A stretch of 64,000 nucleotides of DNA from Leifsonia sp. SCN 70-46 (GTDB lineage: Bacteria > Actinomycetota > Actinomycetes > Actinomycetales > Microbacteriaceae): assembly GCA_001725325.1 (NCBI GenBank), contig MEFY01000002.1:557559-621558 (forward strand), in the 5' to 3' direction. Position numbers and translations under genes: made by a program. Positions 52,456 to 61,495 of this stretch are shown one piece after another. The notes below the pieces were generated by a model. It made no database searches and was not told where the DNA came from. It worked only from the letters and a program-made list of their open reading frames with translations. Each line of letters begins with the position of its first letter. Within the stretch, counting starts at the first letter, position 1.

Positions 52456-55400
52456 CTAGACCGGAAGCGCCGCCATGTCGTGGTCGGGGTTGCCGAAGCG
52501 GTGCGCGGTGATGCTCACGGCCTGCTCGTGCAGGAACGGGAGCAGCTCCACACGGCCGGCGGTCGTGACCGGGCCCGACCACACCGCCACGTCGACGCTG
52601 CCGTCGAGCGCGCGGGCGAGGGCGAGGGCATCCCCGCCGATGAGGCGGATGCGGTGAGTGCCGAGCGAGCGCGCCCGCGCGAGCCACGCGGCGTCGGACT
52701 CGATGGTCGTGGCGCGCACGCGCACGGGCGCGAGCGGGCCGTCGAACGCCTGCACGAGCGCCGTAGGCAGCGGCACGGGCGAGCTGATGTCGACCTCGGC
52801 GCCCGCGCGGGATGCGGCGGCGAGCAGGCGCACGAGGTGGCCGAGCGGCTCGCCCTCCGAGAGGCGGATCGTGACGGGGACGGGCAGGTAGCGGAACACG
52901 TTGCGCTCGACGCCCAGGTTTGAGACGTCGCGGCTCACGCCGAACTCCTCATTCCACGCGCGCTCGTCGCTCTGCGCGGCCCTGCGCACACGGTCGAACT
53001 CGGGGAACCCGAGCCCGCCCTGCGCCTTCTTGACCACCGATGCCACGCGGTCGGAGATGCCGGGCAGCAGGATGTCGTTGTGCGGCTCCTGCTCGACGGG
53101 CTCCCACGAGCCGAGCGTGAACAGGTAGTTGGGGCCGCCGGCCTTCGCCGAGGTGCCGACGGTCGAGCGCTTCCAGCCGCCGAACGGCTGGCGGCGCACT
53201 ATCGCTCCCGTGATGCCGCGGTTGATGTAGAGGTTGCCGGCCTCGACCGTGTCGATCCAGCGCGCGACCTCGCCGGCGTCGAGCGAGTGGATGCCCGCCG
53301 TGAGGCCGTACGGCACGGCGTTCTGCAGCGCGATCGCCTCGTCGAGCGTCGCCGCCGTCATGATGCCGAGCACGGGTCCGAAGTACTCGGTGAGGTGGAA
53401 CTCGCTCCCGGGCTGCACGCCGTCGCGCACGCCGGGCGACCACAGCTGCCCGGACTCGTCCAGCTCGCGCGGGCGCACGAGCCAGCCCTGGCCCTCCTCG
53501 AGCGTCGTGAGCGCGCGCAGCAGCTTGCCGTTCGCGGGCTCGATGATGGGGCCCATCTGGCTGAGCGGGTTCTGCGGGTAGCCCACGCGCAGGGTCGTCG
53601 TGGCGTCGACGAGCTGGCGGCGGAACCGCTCGCTCGTGCCGACGGAGCCCACGAGGATGACGAGGGATGCGGCCGAGCACTTCTGCCCCGCGTGGCCGAA
53701 CGCGCTGCGCACGACGTCCGCGACCGCGAGGTCGAGGTCGGCGTTGGGCGTCACGATGATGGCGTTCTTGCCGCTCGTCTCGGCGAGCAGGGGCAGGTCG
53801 GGTCGCCAGCTGCGGAACATCTGGGCCGTCTCGTAGGCGCCCGTGAGGATGACCCGGTCGACGCTCGGGTGCGACACGAGCGCGCGCCCGAGGTCGCCGT
53901 CCTCGACGACCACGAGGTCGAGCACGTCCTTCGGCACGCCCGCCTCCCACAGCGCCTCGACCATGACGGCGCCGCTGCGGCGCGCCTGGCGCGCGGGCTT
54001 GATGATGACTCCGGAGCCCGACGCGAGCGCCGCGAGCACGGAGCCCGCCGGGATCGCGACCGGGAAGTTCCACGGCGGCGTGACGACGGTGAGCCTCGAG
54101 GGCACCCACGTCGCGTTCTCCACGCCGTCGAGGTCGAGGGCGCGCTCCGCGTAGTAGCGCGCGAAGTCGATGGCCTCGCTCACCTCGACGTCGCCCTCGG
54201 CGATCGTCTTGCCGGTCTCGCTCGCCATGGTCTCGATGAGGCGGCCGCGGAACGCGCCGAGCACGTCGGCGGCGTCGCGCAGGATCTGCGCGCGCTCGGC
54301 CGCGGGGCGCCGGCCCCACGCCTCGCCGGCCTTCGTCGTGGCCTCGATGCGCCGCACGATCGCGGCCTCGTCGGTGACGGTGCCCGCGGCGAGCGTCTCG
54401 GCGCCCGTCGTCGAGTGGGCGCTGCGCTCGAGGATGCCGTTGGCCCACACCCGGTTCGCCGCGATGGCGGGGTCGGTGTCGGGCTCGTTGTGGAAGCCCT
54501 CGCGCTCGACGGGCGTCTCGTGCCCGCGGTGCTGCGTGCGGTGCGACGAGGGAACGACGTCGTCGAGCTCGGCGAGGGAGGCGAGGAACCGCTCGGACTC
54601 CCGCGCGAACATCGTCGGGTTGTCGGCGAGCTCGAAGACGCCCGACATGAAGTTCTCGCTCGAGGCGTTCTCCTCGAGGCGGCGGATGAGGTAGCTGATC
54701 GCGGAGTCGAACTCCTTCGGGTGCACGACGGGCGTGTAGAGCAGGAGGCCGCCGACATCCTTCTTCACTGCCTCCGCCTGGCCCGTGGCCATGCCGAGCA
54801 GCATCTCGAACTCGACGCGGTTCTCGACCTTGCGCTGCTTCGACAGCAGCCACGCGTACGCGATGTCGAACAGGTTGTGCCCCGCGACGCCGATGCGCAC
54901 GGCGTCGGTGCGCTCGGGCGTGAACGCCCAGTGCAGCACGCGCTTGTAGTTGGTGTCGGTCTGCTGCTTGGTGCCCCACGTCGCGAGCGGCCAGTCGTGC
55001 ATGGTCGCGTCGACATGCTCCATGGCGAGGTTGGCGCCCTTCACGACGCGCACCTTGATGCCGGCGCCGCCCCGCGCCCGGCGCTCGACGGCCCACGCCG
55101 TGAGGCCCTGCAGTGCCGCGAGCGCGTCGGGCAGGTAGGCCTGCAGCACGATGCCCGCCTCCAGGTCGCGCAGGCGCGGCTGCTCGAGCAGCTTCTGGAA
55201 GACGGCGACCGTGAGGTCGAGGTCGCGGAACTCCTCCATGTCGAGGTTGATGAACTTGGCGCTCGGGGATGCCGCCGCGAGCTCGTAGAGGGGCGTGAGC
55301 CGCTCGACCACGCGGTCGACCATGTCGTCGAACGCCCACATCGAGAGCTGGGAGACGACGGACGAGACCTTGATGGAGACGTAGTCGACGTCGTCGCGCG

Positions 55401-55896
55401 CGAGCAGCTCGCGCGTGCCCTCGAGGCGGTGGTTGGCCTCGTCGTCGCCCAGCACGGCCTCGCCGAGCAGGTTGATGTTGAGGCGGATGCCCTTCTGCCG
55501 CAGCGACACGAGCGTCTTGTCGAGCTTCTCGGGTGTCGCGTCGATGACGAGGTGGCCGACCATGCGGCGCAGCACGGCGCGCGCGATCGGGACGATGGGC
55601 CACGGCAGGATCGCGGCGAACCCGCCGCCCACGACGATCGCGAAGCGCAGGTACCACGGCAGGAACGAGGGCACGAGGTGGCTCACGCGCTCGAGGTTGC
55701 GGCCGGCGACGCGCAGGTCCTCGGGCCGCACGACCTTGTCGACGAAGCCGATGGTGAACTCGAGGCCGCGCGGATCCTTGAGCACCCCCGCGAGGCGCTC
55801 GGCGCTCGGGTCGGCCTTCGCGGTCGCCGACTCGGCGAGCCAGCGCTTGACCGTCGCGATGGTCTCGTCGGCGAGGGTCTGGGTGTCCGTGGTCAT
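52456..55896 (-). CDS. putA: Bifunctional proline dehydrogenase / P5C dehydrogenase
   Basis: 1146 aa. FAD-dependent PRODH barrel in about residues 60-430 (YLIRRLEEN is the substrate-binding signature) and ALDH domain in about 510-980 with Glu in LLAETSGKN and catalytic Cys740 in GHAGQKCSAAS, plus an extra C-terminal domain. No DNA-binding ribbon-helix-helix at the N-terminus. It takes proline to glutamate with P5C as intermediate. ATG 55896 follows TAATGT by 7 nt, suggesting a leaderless message; GTG 55902 is an alternative. LysR is divergent. Confidence 0.93.
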   Translation of the reverse strand: MTTDTQTLADETIATVKRWLAESATAKADPSAERLAGVLKDPRGLEFTIGFVDKVVRPEDLRVAGRNLERVSHLVPSFLPWYLRFAIVVGGGFAAILPWPIVPIARAVLRRMVGHLVIDATPEKLDKTLVSLRQKGIRLNINLLGEAVLGDDEANHRLEGTRELLARDDVDYVSIKVSSVVSQLSMWAFDDMVDRVVERLTPLYELAAASPSAKFINLDMEEFRDLDLTVAVFQKLLEQPRLRDLEAGIVLQAYLPDALAALQGLTAWAVERRARGGAGIKVRVVKGANLAMEHVDATMHDWPLATWGTKQQTDTNYKRVLHWAFTPERTDAVRIGVAGHNLFDIAYAWLLSKQRKVENRVEFEMLLGMATGQAEAVKKDVGGLLLYTPVVHPKEFDSAISYLIRRLEENASSENFMSGVFELADNPTMFARESERFLASLAELDDVVPSSHRTQHRGHETPVEREGFHNEPDTDPAIAANRVWANGILERSAHSTTGAETLAAGTVTDEAAIVRRIEATTKAGEAWGRRPAAERAQILRDAADVLGAFRGRLIETMASETGKTIAEGDVEVSEAIDFARYYAERALDLDGVENATWVPSRLTVVTPPWNFPVAIPAGSVLAALASGSGVIIKPARQARRSGAVMVEALWEAGVPKDVLDLVVVEDGDLGRALVSHPSVDRVILTGAYETAQMFRSWRPDLPLLAETSGKNAIIVTPNADLDLAVADVVRSAFGHAGQKCSAASLVILVGSVGTSERFRRQLVDATTTLRVGYPQNPLSQMGPIIEPANGKLLRALTTLEEGQGWLVRPRELDESGQLWSPGVRDGVQPGSEFHLTEYFGPVLGIMTAATLDEAIALQNAVPYGLTAGIHSLDAGEVARWIDTVEAGNLYINRGITGAIVRRQPFGGWKRSTVGTSAKAGGPNYLFTLGSWEPVEQEPHNDILLPGISDRVASVVKKAQGGLGFPEFDRVRRAAQSDERAWNEEFGVSRDVSNLGVERNVFRYLPVPVTIRLSEGEPLGHLVRLLAAASRAGAEVDISSPVPLPTALVQAFDGPLAPVRVRATTIESDAAWLARARSLGTHRIRLIGGDALALARALDGSVDVAVWSGPVTTAGRVELLPFLHEQAVSITAHRFGNPDHDMAALPV

Positions 55897-55934
55897 ACTC
55901 ACGACATTAGAGTGCCGACCCTGACCATGAAGTA

Positions 55935-55947
55935 AAAGCGATGCTTT
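55935..55947. promoter_or_regulatory. Candidate LysR operator between putA and lysR
   Basis: AAAGC-GAT-GCTTT inverted repeat in the 77-bp divergent region, about midway between the two start codons. Confidence 0.4.
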
Positions 55948-55962
55948 CTGCACGGTAATGGT

Positions 55963-55968
55963 TAGATT
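55963..55968 (+). promoter_or_regulatory. -10 element of the lysR gene
   Basis: TAGATT, 5 nt before the ATG at 55974 (TTAGAT with 6 nt), with no ribosome site visible. Confidence 0.5.
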
Positions 55969-55973
55969 TACCG

Positions 55974-56846
55974 ATGCTCGACGTCAAACGCCTCCGGCTG
56001 CTCCACGAGCTGCACATCCGCGGCACGATCGCGGCGGTGGCCGCCGCGCTCTCGTACACGCCCTCGTCGGTGTCGCAGCAGCTCGCGCTCCTCGAGACGG
56101 AGGCGGGGGTGCCGCTGCTCGAGAAGTCGGGACGGCGCGTGCGGCTCACCCCGCAGGCCCTCGTGCTCGTGGAGCACACGGGGGCGCTGCTCGAGCGGCT
56201 CGAGCTCATGGCCGCGGAGCTCGACGACTCGCTCACGCAGGTGACCGGCACCGTGCGCCTCGCGGTGTTCCAGTCGGCCGCGCTCGGCATCGTGCCCCGG
56301 GCCCTCACGATCCTGCGCGAGGCGTATCCGCAGCTGCGCGTCGAGGTCACGCAGCGCGAGCCGGAGCACGCGCTCTTCGAGACGTGGACGCGCGAGTTCG
56401 ACCTCGTCGTCGCCGAGCAGTACCCCGGGCACGCGGCCCCGCGGCAGCCCGACCTCGACCGGGTGCCGCTGCTCGAGGATGAGCTGCGCCTGGGCGTCCC
56501 GTCCGACGCGGGCTCCCTCGCCGACGTCGCGCGGTCGCCGTGGGTCATGGAGCCGCGCGGCACGGCCTCCCGCCACTTCGCCGAGCAGCTGTGCCGACAG
56601 GCGGGGTTCGAGCCGGACGTGCGCTTCGAGACGGCCGACCTGCAGGCGCACATCCGCCTCATCGAGAGCGGGCACGCCGTCGCTCTGCTGCCCGACCTGG
56701 TGTGGGGCGGGCGGGAGCCGAGCATCCGCCTGCTGCACCTGCCCGGCAACCCCCGCCGCACGGTGTTCACCTCGGCGCGCGAGGCGAGCGTCGCGCGACC
56801 CGGCATCGTGGCGTGCCGGGACGCGCTCGCGCGGGCTGCGGGCTGA
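55974..56846 (+). CDS. LysR family transcriptional regulator
   Basis: 290 aa with N-terminal HTH (GTIAAVAAALSYTPSSVSQQ) and a two-lobed effector domain (GTVRLAVFQSAALGIVPRAL onward). Divergent from putA and probably its regulator; proline or a related amino acid would be the effector (inference). Ends before the palindromic element at 56853. Confidence 0.9.
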   Translation: MLDVKRLRLLHELHIRGTIAAVAAALSYTPSSVSQQLALLETEAGVPLLEKSGRRVRLTPQALVLVEHTGALLERLELMAAELDDSLTQVTGTVRLAVFQSAALGIVPRALTILREAYPQLRVEVTQREPEHALFETWTREFDLVVAEQYPGHAAPRQPDLDRVPLLEDELRLGVPSDAGSLADVARSPWVMEPRGTASRHFAEQLCRQAGFEPDVRFETADLQAHIRLIESGHAVALLPDLVWGGREPSIRLLHLPGNPRRTVFTSAREASVARPGIVACRDALARAAG

Positions 56847-56847
56847 A

Positions 56848-56920
56848 CCCCCGTGTCTCGCTAATCGCCAGGTGTCTCGCACATGTGCGAGACACCGGGA
56901 AATCTGCGAGACACAGGGGG
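56848..56920. repeat. Nested palindromic element between convergent genes, copy B
   Basis: A perfect 26-bp palindrome (56871-56896; half-site GGTGTCTCGCACA) lies inside an outer pair GTGTCTCGC (56853-56861)/GCGAGACAC (56906-56914) flanked by CCCCC and GGGGG. It fills the gap between the ends of lysR and the FMN reductase gene. The core word occurs four times here. Confidence 0.8.
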
Positions 56921-56926
56921 AAGGGA

Positions 56927-57505
56927 CTAGGCGGCGAGCGCCTCGGCGCGCACGGGCCTGAGGGCGGCCGACCACGACTCCACCTGGTCGAGCAGGATCT
57001 CGAGCCCGGGCTCGAGGTGCGGCACGGGCTTCATGGTGCTGCGGTTCTCGAAGTCGGTCATGAGCGAGACGCCGACCTGCTGGCGCACATCCGCCATCTT
57101 GAGCTCGCCCGCGATGAGGCGCAGGTGCTCGACGGCGCGCTGGCCGCCCATCGCGCCGTAGCCGACGAAGCCCACGGCCTTGTCGTTCCACTCGCGGTAG
57201 ACGAAGTCGAGGGCGTTCTTGAGCGCGCCCGACGTGGAGTGGTTGTACTCGGGCGTGACGATGACGTAGCCGTCGTACGAGGCGACGGTCTCCGACCAGC
57301 GCTGCGTGCCCGCGTTGGCGTAGACGCCCGTGGCGGGGTGCGCGACCTCGTCGATGTTGGGCAGCTGGAAGTCGGCGAGGTCGACGAGCTCGTACGTCGC
57401 CGTACCGCGCTTCGCGGCCTGGTCGAGCACCCATCTGGCCACCTGGTCGCCGTTGCGACCGGGCCGGGTGCTGCCGAGGATGATGCCGATGCGGAGGTCT
57501 GACAC
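56927..57505 (-). CDS. NADPH-dependent FMN reductase family protein
   Basis: 192 aa flavodoxin-like fold: phosphate-binding GSTRPGRNGDQVARWV (residues 10-25) and PEYNHSTSGALKNALDF. It reduces FMN or quinones with NAD(P)H. GTG 57505 has AAAGGA eight bases upstream. Divergent from marR with two operator-like sites between, so likely derepressed by a redox-active or phenolic compound. Confidence 0.9.
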   Translation of the reverse strand: MSDLRIGIILGSTRPGRNGDQVARWVLDQAAKRGTATYELVDLADFQLPNIDEVAHPATGVYANAGTQRWSETVASYDGYVIVTPEYNHSTSGALKNALDFVYREWNDKAVGFVGYGAMGGQRAVEHLRLIAGELKMADVRQQVGVSLMTDFENRSTMKPVPHLEPGLEILLDQVESWSAALRPVRAEALAA

Positions 57506-57520
57506 GGGGGTCCTTTCAGT

Positions 57521-57563
57521 GGTTGACGTGTCACCATAATCACAATCCGGTTGATACGTCAAC
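57521..57563. promoter_or_regulatory. Two MarR-type operators
   Basis: GGTTGACGTGTCACC (57521-57535) and GTTGATACGTCAAC (57550-57563, a near-perfect palindrome with TTGA/TCAA arms) lie between the FMN reductase gene and marR. Confidence 0.6.
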
Positions 57564-57570
57564 TACCCCG

Positions 57571-57576
57571 TAGGAT
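57571..57576 (+). promoter_or_regulatory. -10 element of the marR gene
   Basis: TAGGAT, 6 nt before the ATG at 57583. AGGA might also act as a ribosome site. Confidence 0.4.
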
Positions 57577-57582
57577 GGGTGC

Positions 57583-58062
57583 ATGGCGACGGAGACTACC
57601 GACGACGAGCGCGAGCTCTGGCGGTCGTTCTACGTCATGCGCCGCCAGCTCGAGGTCACCCTCGAGCGCCGCCTCCAGGCCGATGCCGGCATCTCCGGCG
57701 CCGACTACGAGGTGCTCGTCGCCCTCGACCGCAGCCCCACCAAGCGCCTGCGCGCCGGCCAGATCGGCGACATCATCGGGTGGGAGAAGAGCCGCGTATC
57801 CCACCAGATCACGCGCATGGAGCAGCGCGACCTCGTCAAGCGCGAGGAGTGCGGCGACGACGCCCGCGGCGTCTGGATCGTGCTGACCGACGACGGCGAC
57901 CGCGCCATCTCGGGCGCGGAGCGCGACCGTCGGGAGGCGGTGCGCGAGTACTTCTTCGACGTGCTCACCGGCGAGGAGAAGACCGTGCTCGCGGGCATCT
58001 CCCGCAAGGTGCTCGACAACATCAATCCCCCGGTCTGCGATGAGGTGGACGCACCTGCCTGA
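57583..58062 (+). CDS. MarR family transcriptional regulator
   Basis: 159 aa winged helix: LRAGQIGDIIGWEKSRVSHQITRMEQRDLVKREE is the DNA-binding core, here split only for description, with a basic wing (CGDDARGVW). Probably represses itself and the divergent FMN reductase; its 3' end overlaps the flavoprotein gene by 23 nt, so it may head a three-gene operon. Confidence 0.9.
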   Translation: MATETTDDERELWRSFYVMRRQLEVTLERRLQADAGISGADYEVLVALDRSPTKRLRAGQIGDIIGWEKSRVSHQITRMEQRDLVKREECGDDARGVWIVLTDDGDRAISGAERDRREAVREYFFDVLTGEEKTVLAGISRKVLDNINPPVCDEVDAPA

Positions 58063-59584
58063 CCGTCGTGACGTCGTGATCGTCGGCGGCGGCCACAACG
58101 GCCTCGTCGCGGCGACCTACCTCGCGCTCGCGGGCAAGCGCGTCACGGTGCTCGAGAAGCTCGACACCCTCGGCGGCGCCGCGGTCTCCGCCCAGGCCTT
58201 CGAAGGCGTGGATGCTCGGCTCTCCCGATACTCCTACCTCGTGTCCCTCCTCCCGAGGCGCATCATCGACGACCTCGGCCTCGACATCACCCTCGCCCGC
58301 CGCCGCTACTCCTCCTACACGCCGGAGCCGGGAACCGACCGCGGCCTCCTCATCGACAACCACTCCCCTGAGAAGCCCGCGGGGTGGGATGCGTTCTATG
58401 AGGGCACGGGCCGCCTCGCGCGCGCGATCTTCCCGACCGTGACCGAGCCCCTCCTCACGCGCTCCGAGGCGCGGCGGGCCCTCGGCGACGACGCCCTGTG
58501 GGAGTCGATGGTCGAGCGGCCGATCGGCTCGACGATCGCCGATGCCTTCGACGACGACCTCGTGCGCGGGGTCGTCCTCACCGACGGTCTCATCGGAACC
58601 TTCGCGCCCAACATCGACGAGTCCCTCGCCGCCAACCGCTGCTTCCTGTACCACGTCATCGGCGGCGGCACGGGCGACTGGGATGTGCCGGTCGGCGGCA
58701 TGGGGGCGGTCACGGGCGAGCTCGCGCGCGCGGCCCGCATCGCGGGCGCCGAGCTCGTCACGGGCGCCGAGGTCACCTCGATCACGCCCGACGGCGTCGT
58801 CACCTACCGGCACCGCGACGAGGAGCTGCAGCTCGCGGGCTCGTGGGTGCTCGCGAACGTGGCGCCCTCGGTGCTCGAGTCGCTGGTGTCGATACGCCCG
58901 CGGGCGGCCTACCCAACCCGCGACGGCGTGGAGGGCGCGCAGGTCAAGGTCAACCTCCTGCTGTCGCGCCTGCCCCGCCTGAAGGACACGGCGGTCGATC
59001 CCGCTGCCGCGTTCGGCGGGACGTTCCACATCAACGAGACGTGGTCCCAGCTCTCCGCCGCGTACGATGCGGCGAGCGCCGGCCGCATCCCCGACCCGCT
59101 CCCGTGCGAGATCTACTGCCACTCGCTCACGGACCCGACGATCCTCTCGCCGGAGCTGCGGGCGGCGGGCGCGCAGACCCTCACGGTGTTCGGCCTGCAC
59201 ACCCCGTCGCGACTGGTCGACGAGGCGAACAACGACGCCATGCGGGCATCCCTGCAGGCCGCCGTCGTCGAGTCGCTCGACAGCGTTCTCGCGGAGCCCG
59301 TCGAGAGCCTCCTGCTCACCGACGCCTCGGGGCAGCCCACGATCGAGACCAAGACAACGCTCGACCTCGAGCACGCGCTCGGGCTGCCGGGCGGCAACAT
59401 CTTCCACGCGCCGCTGTCGTGGCCGTTCGCCGACGACGACGCCCCGCTCGACACCCCGGCACGCCGCTGGGGCGTCGCCACCGCTCATCCCCGCATCCTC
59501 CTGTGCGGCGCGGGCGCGCAGCGCGGCGGGGGCGTGAGCGGCATCGGCGGGCACAATGCCGCCATGGCTATATTGTCGGCATGA
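58040..59584 (+). CDS. FAD-dependent amine oxidase / phytoene-dehydrogenase-like oxidoreductase
   Basis: 514 aa. N-terminal dinucleotide-binding fold VVIVGGGHNGLVAATYLAL (residues 12-30) and a C-terminal FAD contact (CGAGAQRGGGVSGIGGHNAA). The family (NAD(P)/FAD oxidoreductases resembling CrtI and PYROXD2) is broad and mostly uncharacterised in bacteria. No carotenoid genes are nearby, so a pigment role is not supported. ATG 58040 overlaps marR by 23 nt; its stop overlaps the next start (ATGA). Confidence 0.82.
   Translation: MRWTHLPDRRDVVIVGGGHNGLVAATYLALAGKRVTVLEKLDTLGGAAVSAQAFEGVDARLSRYSYLVSLLPRRIIDDLGLDITLARRRYSSYTPEPGTDRGLLIDNHSPEKPAGWDAFYEGTGRLARAIFPTVTEPLLTRSEARRALGDDALWESMVERPIGSTIADAFDDDLVRGVVLTDGLIGTFAPNIDESLAANRCFLYHVIGGGTGDWDVPVGGMGAVTGELARAARIAGAELVTGAEVTSITPDGVVTYRHRDEELQLAGSWVLANVAPSVLESLVSIRPRAAYPTRDGVEGAQVKVNLLLSRLPRLKDTAVDPAAAFGGTFHINETWSQLSAAYDAASAGRIPDPLPCEIYCHSLTDPTILSPELRAAGAQTLTVFGLHTPSRLVDEANNDAMRASLQAAVVESLDSVLAEPVESLLLTDASGQPTIETKTTLDLEHALGLPGGNIFHAPLSWPFADDDAPLDTPARRWGVATAHPRILLCGAGAQRGGGVSGIGGHNAAMAILSA
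59569..59574 (+). promoter_or_regulatory. Internal -10 element for a leaderless transcript
   Basis: TATATT inside the last codons of the preceding gene, exactly 6 nt before the ATG at 59581; conspicuously AT-rich for this genome. Confidence 0.5.
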
Positions 59585-60933
59585 CCGACTTCGCCGCACT
59601 CCGCACGGCCGTCTCCGGGCCCGTCCTCACGCCCTCCGACGAGGGGTTCGCCGCCGAGACCACGGGCTTCAACCTCGCCTTCCCGCACACCCCCGAGGTC
59701 GTCGTGGGGGTCTCGTCCGTCGACGACGCCGTCGCCGCCGTGGCGTTCGCGGCCGCGCACAGGATGCCCGTGCGCACGCTCGCGACGGGCCACGGATCGC
59801 ACGTGCTCGTCACCGACGGGATGCTCGTCACGACGAGCCGCCTCGACGAGCTCTCCATCGACTCCGCGACGGGGGTCGCCACGATCGGCGCGGGCGTGCG
59901 CTGGGGCGCCGTCGTCGCCGCGGCCGCCGAGCTCGGCCTCGCCCCGGTCACGGGCTCCTCCACGAACGTGGGCGTCGTCGGCTACCTGCTCGGCGGCGGC
60001 CTCGGCCCGCTCGCCCGCAGCCACGGGTTCTCGAGCGACTGGCTGCGGGGCGCCACCGTCGTGCTCGCATCGGGCGAGGTCGTGCACGCCTCCGCGACCG
60101 AGCACCCCGACCTCTTCTGGGCGCTGCGCGGCGGCAAGGGCGGCTTCGGCCTCGTGACCTCGGTCGAGCTCCAGCTGGCGCCGGTCCCCTCGCTCTACGC
60201 GGGCGCCCTCGTCTTCGCCGAGGAGCACATCGAGACGGTGCTCCGAGGCTGGCTCGACTGGACGCGCTCCGCGCCCGACGACGTGACCACGAGCATGGCG
60301 GTCGTCCACTTCCCGCCGTTCGAGCAGGTGCCGGAGGTGTTCCGCGGCAAGACCCTCGCGATGCTGCGGTTCGCGCTGCCCGGCTCGGCCACGGAGGGCG
60401 AGTCGCTGGTCGCGCCGCTGCGCGCGCTCGCGCCCGTGATGATGGACGGCGTCGCGCCGCTCCCCCTGGCCCAGGTCGCGACGATCCACAACGACCCGAG
60501 CGACCCCTCCCCGGGCTGGAGCCGCGGCGCCCTGCTCTCCGACGTCGACGACGAGTTCGCGTCGGCGGTGCTCGCGGTGTCCGGTGCGGGCACACGGGGG
60601 CCCGTCATGGTCACGGAGGTGCGGCACATCGGCGCGGCGACCCGGCACGACGTGCCCGAGGGGTCGGCGGTGGGCGGCCGGGCATCCTCGTACACGCTCT
60701 CGCTCGTCGGCGTGCCCGACCCCGCGCTCTTCGCCGAGGCGCTGCCCGCGGCGACGGACGCCCTACTCGCGTCGCTCGCGCCGTGGCTGTCGCCCGAGAC
60801 GAACATCAACTTCTCGGGCTACCCCGACCCCGCCGACTACCGCAGGTCGTGGTCGGCGGAGACGTTCGCCCGCCTCGCGGCCGTACGCGCGTCAGTCGAC
60901 CCGGAGGGCGTGTTCGCCTACGGGCTGCACTAG
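59581..60933 (+). CDS. FAD-linked oxidase (VAO/PCMH, berberine-bridge-enzyme-like)
   Basis: 450 aa. FAD_binding_4 domain with RTLATGHGSHVLV (His for covalent FAD attachment), GAGVRWGAVVAAA and GGGLGPLARSHGFSSDWL, and the BBE C-terminal end (SGYPDPADYRRSW). It oxidises alcohols, sugars or phenolics with oxygen. Coupled to the previous flavoprotein by ATGA, and also has its own likely -10. Ends in CTAG shared with the convergent thioesterase stop. Confidence 0.88.
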   Translation: MTDFAALRTAVSGPVLTPSDEGFAAETTGFNLAFPHTPEVVVGVSSVDDAVAAVAFAAAHRMPVRTLATGHGSHVLVTDGMLVTTSRLDELSIDSATGVATIGAGVRWGAVVAAAAELGLAPVTGSSTNVGVVGYLLGGGLGPLARSHGFSSDWLRGATVVLASGEVVHASATEHPDLFWALRGGKGGFGLVTSVELQLAPVPSLYAGALVFAEEHIETVLRGWLDWTRSAPDDVTTSMAVVHFPPFEQVPEVFRGKTLAMLRFALPGSATEGESLVAPLRALAPVMMDGVAPLPLAQVATIHNDPSDPSPGWSRGALLSDVDDEFASAVLAVSGAGTRGPVMVTEVRHIGAATRHDVPEGSAVGGRASSYTLSLVGVPDPALFAEALPAATDALLASLAPWLSPETNINFSGYPDPADYRRSWSAETFARLAAVRASVDPEGVFAYGLH

Positions 60934-61478
60934 TCCCATTCGCTCGGCGCGGGCTCGCGCGTGGGCGGCAGCTGGATGTCTGCGGCCCACTGCGCGACCC
61001 ACGCCGGCGGGGTGAGGGCGGTGACGTCGACGCCCGCGAGCTCCGAGAGCTCGGCGAGCGAGACCGTGCCGCCCGACTTCTTGAGGAATCGCGCGCGCGT
61101 CATGGCGCTCATGTAGATCTCGCCGCCGACGACGAAGCGCTGCTCGGCGTACACGGCGCGGTCGTCGTAGCCGACGATGCGCGTCTCGAGGTCGTAGGCC
61201 AGCCACGGCGTGAGCGACTTGCGGAACGTGGCGGTCTCGTTGGCCATGACGGGGTACCAGCCCTTGTCGCGGAAGCCCTTCCACAGGCCCGCGCGGACCA
61301 TGAGGTCCATGCGACCGAGGTCCATGATCGAGAAGTACACGCCGTTGTTCATGTGCCCGAGGATGTCGAGATCCGTGGGCAGCACGCGCAGCCTGACCGT
61401 GCCGACGTCGTGGATGCCGAGGGGGCTGCGGGTGCGGCTGCGGAGCAGATGGATGATCGTCCTGAAGATCATGTGCAC
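60930..61478 (-). CDS. Thioesterase-superfamily (hot-dog fold) protein
   Basis: 182 aa. The 4HBT-like core has VLPTDLDILGHMNNGVYFSI (Asp and Asn/His region) and VMANETATFRKSL. It resembles acyl-CoA thioesterase/THEM6-like proteins. GTG 61478 is preferred because TAACCT (61490-61485) lies exactly 6 nt upstream; ATG 61472 is the alternative. Only 17 bp separate it from the divergent RidA start. Confidence 0.85.
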   Translation of the reverse strand: MHMIFRTIIHLLRSRTRSPLGIHDVGTVRLRVLPTDLDILGHMNNGVYFSIMDLGRMDLMVRAGLWKGFRDKGWYPVMANETATFRKSLTPWLAYDLETRIVGYDDRAVYAEQRFVVGGEIYMSAMTRARFLKKSGGTVSLAELSELAGVDVTALTPPAWVAQWAADIQLPPTREPAPSEWD

Positions 61479-61483
61479 CGCGT

Positions 61484-61490
61484 TAGGTTA
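61484..61490. promoter_or_regulatory. Shared bidirectional -10 region (thioesterase / RidA)
   Basis: TAGGTTA carries TAGGTT on the plus strand (6 nt before RidA ATG 61496) and TAACCT on the minus strand (6 nt before GTG 61478). Confidence 0.6.
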
Positions 61491-61495
61491 GTCGA

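Noticed and set aside
58040..59584. Carotenoid desaturase (crtI)
   Set aside because: The fold is related, but no phytoene synthase, cyclase or prenyltransferase gene is adjacent, and the neighbours are a MarR regulator and a BBE-like oxidase.
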